Notes: generated by a model from the letters alone, not told the origin. DNA of 5,664 nt from an uncultured bacterium (GCA_902489575.1 CABUAQ010000101.1:1-5664), one strand, 5' to 3'. Counted from the stretch's first letter, positions 1 through 5,664 are shown. Program-made: numbers and translations.

Positions 1-63
1 TTATAAGCTCTTTTTATTTTGGATTTAATTAATTTATTAAATAATAAAAATTCACCCATAAAT

Positions 64-97
64 AAAAAAGCTGGTACAAAATTTGTCCCAGCTTTTT
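64..97 (-). terminator. Rho-independent terminator after tRNA-Ser
   Basis: Inverted repeat with arms AAAAAGCTGG and CCAGCTTTTT. The inner loop side can extend the stem with ACAA/TTGT after one mismatch. On the minus strand the hairpin starts 3 nt after the tRNA discriminator base and runs into a T-rich tract, so it fits an intrinsic terminator for the tRNA and for any operon read-through. The stem is flanked by A and T runs on both sides and could also work for transcription from the left. Positions 1-63 are AT-rich and I see no gene or site in them. Confidence 0.85.
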
Positions 98-100
98 ATT

Positions 101-187
101 CAGAGGGGATGGGATTCGAACCCACGGTGGAGTTACCCCCACACAACCTTTCCAAGATTGCACCTTAAGCCGCTCGGACACCCCTCT
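101..187 (-). tRNA. tRNA-Ser (anticodon GGA)
   Basis: An 87-nt class II tRNA that decodes UCC and UCU serine codons. The acceptor stem AGAGGGG (187-181) pairs with CCCCTCT, followed by discriminator G at 101, as expected for serine. The anticodon stem CAATC/GGTTG closes the loop TTGGAAA, with GGA at 153-151. The long variable arm (GTGGGG/CTCCAC around GTAA) is diagnostic of Ser rather than a short-arm tRNA. The T arm is GTGGG-TTCGAAT-CCCAT. The 3' CCA is not encoded and must be added after transcription. The gene lies 33 nt downstream of the DUF2997-like stop, in the same direction. A promoter overlapping that coding end and a terminator at 64-97 frame it as its own unit. Confidence 0.97.
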
Positions 188-220
188 ATTTAATTGTTTG
201 CAATTGAGCAAAACCGCTTT

Positions 221-424
221 TTAATTATCCTTTAAACGTTGCGTTTCGTCAAGTTCCAATATTTCAGATTGATAATATTCTTCGGTTTTTTCCAATCTGG
301 CAACTCTGGCATCTGCAAGGCGCTCCAAAACTTTAGCATATTCAGTACATTTCTTGCCTTTTATGCCCTCTGTATCCATTTGAATTGTCCCGTCAGGAAG
401 TAATTTTATCTTTATTTTTCCCAT
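221..424 (-). CDS. DUF2997-like small protein, 67 aa
   Basis: A small soluble protein of unknown function. The N-terminal strand pattern (IKIKLLPDGTIQMDTEGIKG) is followed by KCTEYAKVLE and a charged helix that includes the EYY residues. This resembles the DUF2997 family: a short beta-hairpin with a DG turn, a Cys-Thr-Glu helix start, and about 60-70 residues. In cyanobacteria such proteins occur near Ycf35/DUF1257 genes, and here too the gene follows a DUF1257-like gene by 11 nt. An AGGA ribosome site (437-434) overlaps the upstream TAG stop and sits 9 nt before the ATG, which suggests translational coupling. It is last in the protein operon, and its 3' end also carries the probable tRNA promoter. 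The family call is from memory of the pattern. No function should be assumed beyond a likely partner of the ATPase and DUF1257-like protein. Confidence 0.8.
   Translation of the reverse strand: MGKIKIKLLPDGTIQMDTEGIKGKKCTEYAKVLERLADARVARLEKTEEYYQSEILELDETQRLKDN
224..252 (-). promoter_or_regulatory. Sigma70-type promoter for tRNA-Ser, inside the preceding gene
   Basis: On the minus strand, TTGACG (252-247) and GATAAT (229-224) are separated by exactly 17 nt. This is 5/6 and 5/6 to the consensus with ideal spacing. Transcription would start near 217, about 30 nt before the tRNA 5' end, leaving a short 5' leader for RNase P removal. The -10 box ends right next to the stop codon of the DUF2997-like gene, so the promoter lies wholly within that gene's last codons. 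This is inferred from sequence match only. Confidence 0.65.
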
Positions 425-435
425 TATAAAAATTC

Positions 436-1698
436 CTAAACCTCTATTGTTAAAACTATTGAATTATCATCAAGTACGGTTTCTGATTCTAACCGCATAT
501 TCTCTTTATCCAGCCGCTCTTTTATCTTATTATATGTCATTTCTTGAATATTTAATCCGTATTCATCATTCAAATCATTAATCAAACTTTCGCACTCACC
601 TTTATTGGAAACTTGTGTAACATCAAGAGTATAACCGTTTGACCCATCTTTTTTATAATAAATCATTTCCATACCGAAAAGTTTACACGAAACCTCATCA
701 CCAACCTCTGAAATTTCTTCTGCTCCGTGTTCTAACAAAGTATTCATTAAAACACCTTTATCTGTATAGTTGGTTGTATATGTATAAACTGCAGTTGTAA
801 CATCATTTATTACACGCAAGTCACGGCCTGCTGCGATATTTAATTTCCTAAAAATAATTTCTGCTTCTTTTGTAATTGCAGAATTATTACTTCCGGAAAA
901 TTCTGCCGTATAATAACCATTTTTCAATATCCAATTTAAACTTGCATTACTGTTTTTTAACGGAGTTTGACAATTTGCCTCATAAAACAAATAATTTGCA
1001 TCATATAATAAATGTTTTAATTCTTCTTTTTTGATATTAGTCTGAATTTTCAAATTAGTCAGACCATAAGTTATATTAGTGCCTTGATGCTCTCCGCTGA
1101 GACCAATATTTAATATTGTAACCTTTTGTTCAACTTCCAGCATAAATGTTTTATCTGATGGTTGTTTATAATATTTAATACTTTGCCCGTTTAAATTAGC
1201 GACGACCTCATTATTTGCTGTTGAAAAAATTTCAGTAGCACCTTCTTGCTTTAAGTTTGAATATATTTCAGAAAGTTTTGTATAAGATGTTTCATAGTTA
1301 TAATAGAAATATTCACAAGATTCTATAAGCCTTGAATTTCGTTGAACAATAGAATCAATATCTTCAAAAAAACTTTCACCCAGCACTTGAAGCTGCTCAG
1401 CATCAGAAACACCATAAAATGTAGGCACTACGTATTTCCCACGTACAGCCCAATGAACTTTTAGACCGGACGGCAGAAAATAAGTATTATCCTTTGCTTC
1501 CGTATAATCAACACGTGCCATTATACCATCCAATTCATCATATTGAATGTTGGTTAAAACTCTTATAGAAAACAAATTTTGAGTAGCAACAGATTTATTT
1601 ACAGTTTTTTCATCAGCAGCCATTCTCAACTGTTCACTTTTTGCATCCTCAGGATTTATCAAAAATGCCATTGGATAAGCCATTAATGTAATAGACAT
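436..1698 (-). CDS. Tandemly duplicated DUF1257/Ycf35-like protein, 420 aa
   Basis: Function unknown; no signal peptide or clear membrane helix. The protein has two tandem homologous units, about residues 44-192 and 215-363, which align at an almost constant offset of 171-173. Matched landmarks are TNI (49-51/220-222), W83/W256, YETSYT/YTTNYT (135/307), GATEI/GAEEI (153/325), YYK (176/347) and LEVEQ/LDVTQ (187/358). From about residue 305, the second unit plus the tail (YGLNIQEMTYNKIKERL, then the final IVLTIEV) resembles Ycf35/DUF1257, whose usual length is only about 120-130 aa. The protein is therefore much longer than the family norm. An N-terminal leader of about 43 residues is unique. 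The gene lies 18 nt after the AAA+ ATPase and 11 nt before the DUF2997-like gene. Two GAAAGGT copies precede the start, with AAAGG 11 nt from the ATG. This supports Met1 over Met6 or Met10. It is probably an adaptor or partner of the ATPase (inference). Confidence 0.75.
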   Translation of the reverse strand: MSITLMAYPMAFLINPEDAKSEQLRMAADEKTVNKSVATQNLFSIRVLTNIQYDELDGIMARVDYTEAKDNTYFLPSGLKVHWAVRGKYVVPTFYGVSDAEQLQVLGESFFEDIDSIVQRNSRLIESCEYFYYNYETSYTKLSEIYSNLKQEGATEIFSTANNEVVANLNGQSIKYYKQPSDKTFMLEVEQKVTILNIGLSGEHQGTNITYGLTNLKIQTNIKKEELKHLLYDANYLFYEANCQTPLKNSNASLNWILKNGYYTAEFSGSNNSAITKEAEIIFRKLNIAAGRDLRVINDVTTAVYTYTTNYTDKGVLMNTLLEHGAEEISEVGDEVSCKLFGMEMIYYKKDGSNGYTLDVTQVSNKGECESLINDLNDEYGLNIQEMTYNKIKERLDKENMRLESETVLDDNSIVLTIEV

Positions 1699-1716
1699 CT
1701 ACCTTTCAACCTTTCG

Positions 1717-3342
1717 TTACACATCTAAAGCTCTGCCGCCGCGGCTGGTATTTACATCATCTAATGAATCACTATCACCTGAAGAATAAGATGCCATATC
1801 ATCTTTTTTAGTCGCCGCAACAGCACGAATATTTGCCCATTGACGAAGTGAAAGAATTTGTTCTTTCTGGGTTACAGAAAGCGGAACTACATTTTTTATA
1901 GTAGTTTCAAGATCTGAAAACTCTAATGCCCGCTTATTAAAAAACGCTTCATACAATGCTGTAATAACTACCTGCTCAATTTCAGCACCTACAAAGCCTT
2001 CAGTCATATCAGCAAGCTTTTCATATAAATCATCATCAAGAGTAATTTTGTTTGCAACTTCTTTATCTTTAAGACGTTTCGCCAGATGAAGTCTGAAAAT
2101 CTCCTTGCGTTCACGATGAGTTGGCAAATCAACAAAGAAAATTTCATCGAAACGACCTTTTCTTAACAACTCCGCAGGTAAACCGCTAATATTATTTGCT
2201 GTTGCAATAACAAAAACAGGAGCTGTTTTTTCCTGCATCCAGGTTAGAAATGTTCCAAAAATTCTTGAAGATGTGCCGCTGTCACCATTAGAATTCATCC
2301 CGCTTAAACTTTTTTCAATTTCATCAACCCAAAGTATTGAAGGTGCGACTGCTTCTGCGGTTTTAATAGCTTTTCGCATATTTTCTTCAGAACTTCCGAC
2401 AATTCCTGAGAAAATCTTACCAAAATCAAGCTTCAACAAAGGTAATTGCCAGGCTGCACTCATTGCTTTTGCTGTCAAACTCTTACCACAACCCGGAACA
2501 CCTGTTATCAATACACCTTTTGGAGCAGGCAGGCAATATTTTTTAGCAGCTTCAGACCAGGAATTGTTACGTTTGTGCAGCCAATTTTTCAAATTTTCCA
2601 ACCCGCCGACATCTGATATTTTTATGTCAGTATTAATAAATTCCAAAATACCTGTCTTTTTAATAACCTGCATTTTCTCGCTCAATATAATACTCAAATC
2701 TTTACCGTCGATCCTGCCATCATTTACCATAGCAAGAGCAAAAGCATTTTCAGCCTCTTGTAACGTCAACCCGAGAGCAGCCTTACACAAGCGTTCTTTA
2801 CCTTCCTCACTTAGTTCAGATGTATCAATCTGATTATTTTGCAAAACCATTTTTTCTAACTTTGCTTTAATTTCTTCTAACGTTGGTAACGGTAAATCAA
2901 GAATAGTTATTTCTTTTTGCATGGATTCAGGAATCAAGAGTTCGGAAGCTAGAAATATAACATTTTTTCTAAATTTACTGGTTTTTAATTCTACGATAAT
3001 ATCCCTTAAACGTCTTACGACATTATAATCTACCTGACGGCCCTTAACTCCGAAATACACATGAAAATCACACATTACAAAAACCGCATTATTCGCACAA
3101 TCTTTAATAAAATCAAGAGCCTTATCAGGACTGTTTGTTCCCTCAATTTTCTTTCCGTTTAGGACAAACCCGTTTGTCTGCGTCCACACATAGACCTCTC
3201 TGGTAACACGAATAAGCTTTTCTGATTTAGCAATCTTTTTTATTAACCCAATCGCACGATCCTCTTCCCAGGTTGTTATATATAAATAAGGGAATCTGGC
3301 TCTGAATAATCTTGATAATTGTACAATAATTTTATTATCCAT
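1717..3342 (-). CDS. ycf46: Ycf46-type AAA+ ATPase, 541 aa
   Basis: An ATP-driven protein-remodelling motor that should act as a hexameric ring (family knowledge). The N-terminal domain, about residues 1-225, has the Ycf46-like opening (RARFPYLYITTWEEDRA, then VYVWTQTNG). The AAA+ module, about 235-490, is intact. It has Walker A GVPGCGKS (281-288), Walker B ILWVDEIEKS (336-345) with D340/E341, sensor-1 TANN (381-384), candidate arginine fingers R394/R397 in LLRKGRFDE, and a lid motif EGFVGAEIEQ (448-457). The C-tail, about 511-541, is Ser/Asp-rich and ends GGRALDV, a pattern shared with two other proteins of the cluster. AAGGA lies 8 nt before the ATG and fixes the start. The gene begins 19 nt after the radical SAM gene. 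Ycf46 in Synechocystis has been linked to CO2 uptake, but nothing photosynthetic is seen here. The substrate is unknown. Confidence 0.92.
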   Translation of the reverse strand: MDNKIIVQLSRLFRARFPYLYITTWEEDRAIGLIKKIAKSEKLIRVTREVYVWTQTNGFVLNGKKIEGTNSPDKALDFIKDCANNAVFVMCDFHVYFGVKGRQVDYNVVRRLRDIIVELKTSKFRKNVIFLASELLIPESMQKEITILDLPLPTLEEIKAKLEKMVLQNNQIDTSELSEEGKERLCKAALGLTLQEAENAFALAMVNDGRIDGKDLSIILSEKMQVIKKTGILEFINTDIKISDVGGLENLKNWLHKRNNSWSEAAKKYCLPAPKGVLITGVPGCGKSLTAKAMSAAWQLPLLKLDFGKIFSGIVGSSEENMRKAIKTAEAVAPSILWVDEIEKSLSGMNSNGDSGTSSRIFGTFLTWMQEKTAPVFVIATANNISGLPAELLRKGRFDEIFFVDLPTHRERKEIFRLHLAKRLKDKEVANKITLDDDLYEKLADMTEGFVGAEIEQVVITALYEAFFNKRALEFSDLETTIKNVVPLSVTQKEQILSLRQWANIRAVAATKKDDMASYSSGDSDSLDDVNTSRGGRALDV

Positions 3343-3361
3343 ATCATAAATCCTTTTTGTA

Positions 3362-3961
3362 CTATTTTACTCCATTATCCTGATGTTGTAAACAGAATTT
3401 TTCTTTTAACCTGTAAAAATCCCCCATTCCATTGATTTCTAATTTCCCATCAGTAGATATTCTGGCTTCTATTTTATTTTTATATTTTTTAACATCCTCA
3501 ATTGAATAAAAATCTGTCAAAAATATATAACGCTGATTTGAAGACCCAACCCAAGGACGGGAAAGCTCAAATTTATCTTTTTCAAACCCGCCGTCAATCA
3601 GTAAATCCACATGTTTTAGGAGTTCATCAGCAAAAGGAACAGAAGAAAGTTCCTCATAGCTATAACCGGTAAAACAAACTATAGACAACCCATCAGACTT
3701 GATTAGTGATGCTAATTTTGAAAGTTCTTCCGCCTGCTCAAAAGGTTCTCCTCCAAGAAAAGTCACACCTTCAATATTTTCAGTTGATTTAATTTTGGTG
3801 TGCAAATCAGAAACATTGTACTTTTTACCTATCCCAAAATCCCAGGTCTCAACCGCCCAACAGCCTTTACAGTGTTTCTTGCAGCCTTGAGTCCAGATAC
3901 AAAATCTCTTGCCAGGACCTTCGACTGTCGTGTTTTGTATCACTTTATATATGTCGAGCAT
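3362..3961 (-). CDS. NrdG-like radical SAM activating enzyme, 199 aa
   Basis: A short radical SAM protein of the single-cluster activase class. It should bind one [4Fe-4S] cluster and S-adenosylmethionine to form a 5'-deoxyadenosyl radical. The N-terminus has the class signature VEGPGKRF and then WTQGCKKHCKGC, with cluster ligands C27, C31 and C34 (CX3CX2C). GGEP (70-73) is the SAM-binding motif. DLLIDGGF (119-126) and SRPWVGSSNQR (134-144) match the usual NrdG layout, as does the length. Database labels would probably say anaerobic ribonucleotide reductase activator. However, no nrdD or other glycyl radical enzyme is in the window, and the gene sits inside the Ycf46/DUF1257 operon. The substrate may therefore be another cluster protein (inference). 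Its ATG overlaps the stop of the HhH gene (TAATG), which implies translational coupling. The C-terminus carries GMGDF, echoing motifs in the HhH protein. Confidence 0.88.
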   Translation of the reverse strand: MLDIYKVIQNTTVEGPGKRFCIWTQGCKKHCKGCWAVETWDFGIGKKYNVSDLHTKIKSTENIEGVTFLGGEPFEQAEELSKLASLIKSDGLSIVCFTGYSYEELSSVPFADELLKHVDLLIDGGFEKDKFELSRPWVGSSNQRYIFLTDFYSIEDVKKYKNKIEARISTDGKLEINGMGDFYRLKEKFCLQHQDNGVK

Positions 3962-4893
3962 TAGAAATCAACTACCCTTCCTTCAAAATGATCATCATTA
4001 TTAGGGGTTTCAGAGGGTTTAGCAATAGCTATCATTGATTTGATTTTTGGAATAAAATGTTCTTTAACGTTGGCAACTTTTATAAACTCTTCTTCTGATT
4101 TAAATAACCCGTTGAGATCACGATGTTCAACAATTTTCTTTGCCATAACAATATTTATACCGGGCAAAATTGATAACTCGCTTGCAGTTGCAGAATTTAC
4201 ATCAATTTTATTTGAAGTATTTGATAAAATATCACCCATACCATGAAATTCAACTTCTTCTTCAACTCTCTGCGCTTCGGGTTTTTGGGCAGGAATATTT
4301 TCTATATTAACAAATGCAGCACCTTTATCATTTGGATTTTCAAGTCCTTTATTATAAGGATCAGGTTGAATATCACCCATCTCAACAAACTTAGGACCGC
4401 TGTTTGAAGCATCAATTCTTATTTGTTTTTTTACCGGAGGCGGAACTTTTGTTTCTAAAGTAACAATTTCAACTTTTGTGTCATAGCTGTAAAATGCAGC
4501 AAGAGAATCCAATGTAACAAAACTGTCAAATACACGGCATACTCTATTCCATGCTTTATTAACATTAACATTATTTTTTGTTATCGTAAACATACGCTTT
4601 GCATGGGTTCTATCAGCAATATTGTCCATTACTACAATTTTTTCATCAGGAAAATATTTAACAGTACAATGATCATTATGAATAGCATTTATTCCAAGAA
4701 CAAATTGCCTTGCAACAATAGTTATACTTGTTTTATATAATTTATCCATAATAACATGCCTGATTAACAAACCCGGGATTAACAAGACTAAAAACAGTGC
4801 CAGTGCAAAATTAGCGAACTGAGGGGAAAAATACACAAGTACCACATATATACCTGCAACAAATACTATAAATTTTTGTAACCGCTTATTCAT
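3961..4893 (-). CDS. Membrane protein with ComEA-like helix-hairpin-helix domain, 310 aa
   Basis: Domain order: two N-terminal membrane helices (about residues 8-22 and 26-48); a core (about 76-149) homologous to the neighbouring 216-aa protein; a Pro/Asn-rich linker with two MGDI motifs (172-175 and 219-222); a ComEA-type HhH domain (about 228-290); and an acidic tail ending GRVVDF. The HhH is clear from KIDVNSATASELSILPGI, AKKIVEHRD, the NGLFKS turn and a second VKEHFIPKIK hairpin. ComEA HhH domains bind double-stranded DNA non-specifically, and some related domains serve protein contacts. ComEA itself has one membrane helix and no such core, so this should not be named ComEA. The core and linker probably lie on one side of the membrane, anchored by the hairpin; which side is unclear. 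It has no Shine-Dalgarno and a possible near-leaderless start. It is first in the putative five-gene operon. Confidence 0.85.
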   Translation of the reverse strand: MNKRLQKFIVFVAGIYVVLVYFSPQFANFALALFLVLLIPGLLIRHVIMDKLYKTSITIVARQFVLGINAIHNDHCTVKYFPDEKIVVMDNIADRTHAKRMFTITKNNVNVNKAWNRVCRVFDSFVTLDSLAAFYSYDTKVEIVTLETKVPPPVKKQIRIDASNSGPKFVEMGDIQPDPYNKGLENPNDKGAAFVNIENIPAQKPEAQRVEEEVEFHGMGDILSNTSNKIDVNSATASELSILPGINIVMAKKIVEHRDLNGLFKSEEEFIKVANVKEHFIPKIKSMIAIAKPSETPNNDDHFEGRVVDF

Positions 4894-4898
4894 ACTAT

Positions 4899-4909
4899 AA
4901 CAATATCAT
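4899..4909 (-). promoter_or_regulatory. Shared 11-nt start-proximal element, copy 2
   Basis: Minus-strand ATGATATTGTT ends 5 nt before the ATG of the 310-aa gene. The identical sequence occurs at the same distance before the paralogous 216-aa gene. It takes the place where a Shine-Dalgarno would be and includes the candidate -10 region. It may be duplicated upstream DNA or a conserved initiation signal. Confidence 0.45.
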
Positions 4910-4935
4910 ATATACAAAATTCGCAATGATGTAAA
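4905..4935 (-). promoter_or_regulatory. Candidate promoter of the HhH/rSAM/AAA operon
   Basis: Minus-strand TTTACA (4935-4930) is followed after 17 nt by TATATG, or after 19 nt by TATGAT (4910-4905). Either gives a -10-like element whose predicted start falls only about 5-10 nt before the ATG at 4893. No Shine-Dalgarno is present, so a very short leader is plausible. In AT-rich DNA such matches arise by chance, hence the modest confidence. Confidence 0.4.
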
Positions 4936-4949
4936 TAGAGGATTTTACA
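4930..4949. repeat. Inverted repeat TGTAAA-N8-TTTACA, possible operator
   Basis: A perfect 6-bp palindromic pair with an 8-nt spacer in the 65-nt gap between the two membrane-protein genes. One arm is identical to the candidate -35 box of the downstream operon, so a bound dimeric repressor would block it. It could instead be a weak hairpin, but it lacks a G/C-rich stem and a T tract, so a terminator is unlikely. No regulator is identified. Confidence 0.35.
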
Positions 4950-4958
4950 CCACAATAA

Positions 4959-5609
4959 TTATAAATCTACAATCCTGCCAATATTATCATCCTCTAATTC
5001 AATATTAGAATTATCAACATTTTTATCAAAATCAGCAACCTCTGATTTTTCAACAACCGTTTTAACAACGTTATCATCAGGTTGAACTTGAACCGGAGCC
5101 TTTGACATAGGAACAACCTCAGGACGCTTCACGGAAAGTTTTGTGTCGAATGGTATAATCTCAATATTTGTATCTAAATTACAAAACGAAGCTAAAGAAT
5201 CCAAACTAGATGAGTTATCAAAAAATTTGCAAATTTTATCCCACTGTTTACTTATATTTACATCCTTTTTACTGATAGAAAACATGCGTTTTGAATTATT
5301 CGAATTATAGACATTGTCAAGAACGATAATTTTGTCATTTGATTTAAATATAACAGTACACACAGCATTTTTAAGGGTTGTTTTATTAACGACACAGGAT
5401 TTAGGTGCAAATAAGATACTAAACTTTTCATAAAATAAATTCGTTAACAACAATTTTGCAAGATATGATAATATCAACAGCCCAAACAGTATAGAAATGA
5501 CGATTTCTTTATTATGAATATCAGGGTTAAAATATAACTGTACCAATATCATACATACCAGAAATGCAAAATATCCAAACGCAGAAAATTTGTCATAAGT
5601 ATATCTCAT
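4959..5609 (-). CDS. Two-helix membrane protein, paralog of the HhH protein, 216 aa
   Basis: Function unknown. It has two N-terminal membrane helices (about residues 10-28 and 34-57), a soluble core (about 84-158), a Val/Lys/Asp-rich tail and the terminal GRIVDL. The core aligns without large gaps to the next gene's product. Shared residues include CTV (84), LDN (97; MDN in the paralog), KRMF (107), the VN of the DVNIS segment, W123, C127, FD (130-131), LDSLA (136-140), DT (146-147) and EI (150-151). It lacks the HhH domain, so the pair comprises a short form and an HhH-bearing form. It lies 65 nt before the 310-aa gene in the same direction, with a possible promoter in the gap, so it may be a separate unit. 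No Shine-Dalgarno precedes the ATG; the shared 11-nt element does. I do not recognise the core as a named family. Confidence 0.82.
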   Translation of the reverse strand: MRYTYDKFSAFGYFAFLVCMILVQLYFNPDIHNKEIVISILFGLLILSYLAKLLLTNLFYEKFSILFAPKSCVVNKTTLKNAVCTVIFKSNDKIIVLDNVYNSNNSKRMFSISKKDVNISKQWDKICKFFDNSSSLDSLASFCNLDTNIEIIPFDTKLSVKRPEVVPMSKAPVQVQPDDNVVKTVVEKSEVADFDKNVDNSNIELEDDNIGRIVDL

Positions 5610-5614
5610 AAGAC

Positions 5615-5625
5615 AACAATATCAT
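5615..5625 (-). promoter_or_regulatory. Shared 11-nt start-proximal element, copy 1
   Basis: Minus-strand ATGATATTGTT, identical to 4909-4899 and also ending exactly 5 nt before the start codon. CATGAT within and just before it is a weak -10 match, and I find no convincing -35 at good spacing. The remaining DNA to the window edge (5626-5664) is AT-rich with nothing else supported. Confidence 0.4.
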
Positions 5626-5664
5626 GAAGAAAAGAAATTTACGCAACTTAAAATGTTTAATTTA

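Noticed and set aside
101..187. tRNA-Ser as an integration site for a mobile element
   Set aside because: There is no integrase, no repeated tRNA 3' end and no att-like duplication in positions 1-100, and the neighbours look like stable chromosomal genes.
29..211. 60-codon open frame on the minus strand
   Set aside because: It runs through tRNA-Ser and its terminator, which fully explain the sequence.
2273..2833. 186-codon open frame on the plus strand
   Set aside because: It lies wholly antisense to the conserved AAA+ domain, its product looks low-complexity, and it has no recognisable motif or ribosome site. It is a shadow frame.
3699..3890. Plus-strand open frame opposite the radical SAM gene
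   Set aside because: It is antisense to the CX3CX2C and GGEP region and has no coding evidence of its own.
4040..4246. Plus-strand open frame opposite the HhH domain
   Set aside because: It is a shadow of the well-supported HhH coding sequence.
3961..4893. Naming the 310-aa protein ComEA
   Set aside because: Only the HhH domain matches. The two-helix anchor, the core shared with the 216-aa paralog and the C-terminal tail are not ComEA features, and no comEC is nearby.
4894..4958. Terminator between the two membrane-protein genes
   Set aside because: The only hairpin has a 6-bp AT-rich stem and no following T tract.
1..5664. CRISPR array, insertion sequence or other mobile element
   Set aside because: There are no regularly spaced direct repeats, no transposase and no terminal inverted repeats. 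The only long repeat is the diverged protein-level duplication in the DUF1257-like gene.

Overview
The window is AT-rich and is packed with minus-strand genes. It holds six protein genes followed by one tRNA, and nothing is supported on the plus strand. All stops are TAA or TAG. The pairing of a Ycf46-type AAA+ ATPase with DUF1257/Ycf35-like and DUF2997-like proteins recalls cyanobacteria. In such AT-rich DNA, a non-photosynthetic cyanobacterial relative (Melainabacteria/Vampirovibrionia, for example a gut Gastranaerophilales) is my best guess. This is inference only, because the families also occur in other bacteria.

Layout in the direction of transcription, right to left: (1) 5609-4959, a two-helix membrane protein; (2) 4893-3961, its paralog, which carries an added ComEA-like helix-hairpin-helix domain; (3) 3961-3362, a NrdG-like radical SAM activase that overlaps the previous stop by one base; (4) 3342-1717, a Ycf46-type AAA+ ATPase; (5) 1698-436, a protein with an internal tandem duplication and a DUF1257/Ycf35-like C-terminus; (6) 424-221, a DUF2997-like small protein; (7) 187-101, tRNA-Ser(GGA), with a hairpin terminator at 97-64. 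Genes 2 to 6 are separated by -1, 19, 18 and 11 nt, so they look like one operon. A strong sigma70-type promoter inside the end of gene 6 probably gives the tRNA its own transcription.

The working idea is an uncharacterised, membrane-associated protein-remodelling or protein-modification module. The AAA+ ATPase would be the motor, the DUF1257-like and DUF2997-like proteins its partners, the radical SAM enzyme a possible modifier, and the HhH membrane protein a possible anchor. Three proteins in the cluster end in the same short C-terminal pattern, G-R-[IVA]-[VL]-D-[LFV]. Two of these are paralogs and the third is the unrelated ATPase. Other observations are the doubled unit in the DUF1257-like protein, an MGD motif shared by the HhH protein and the radical SAM enzyme, and an identical 11-nt element exactly 5 nt before both membrane-protein starts.
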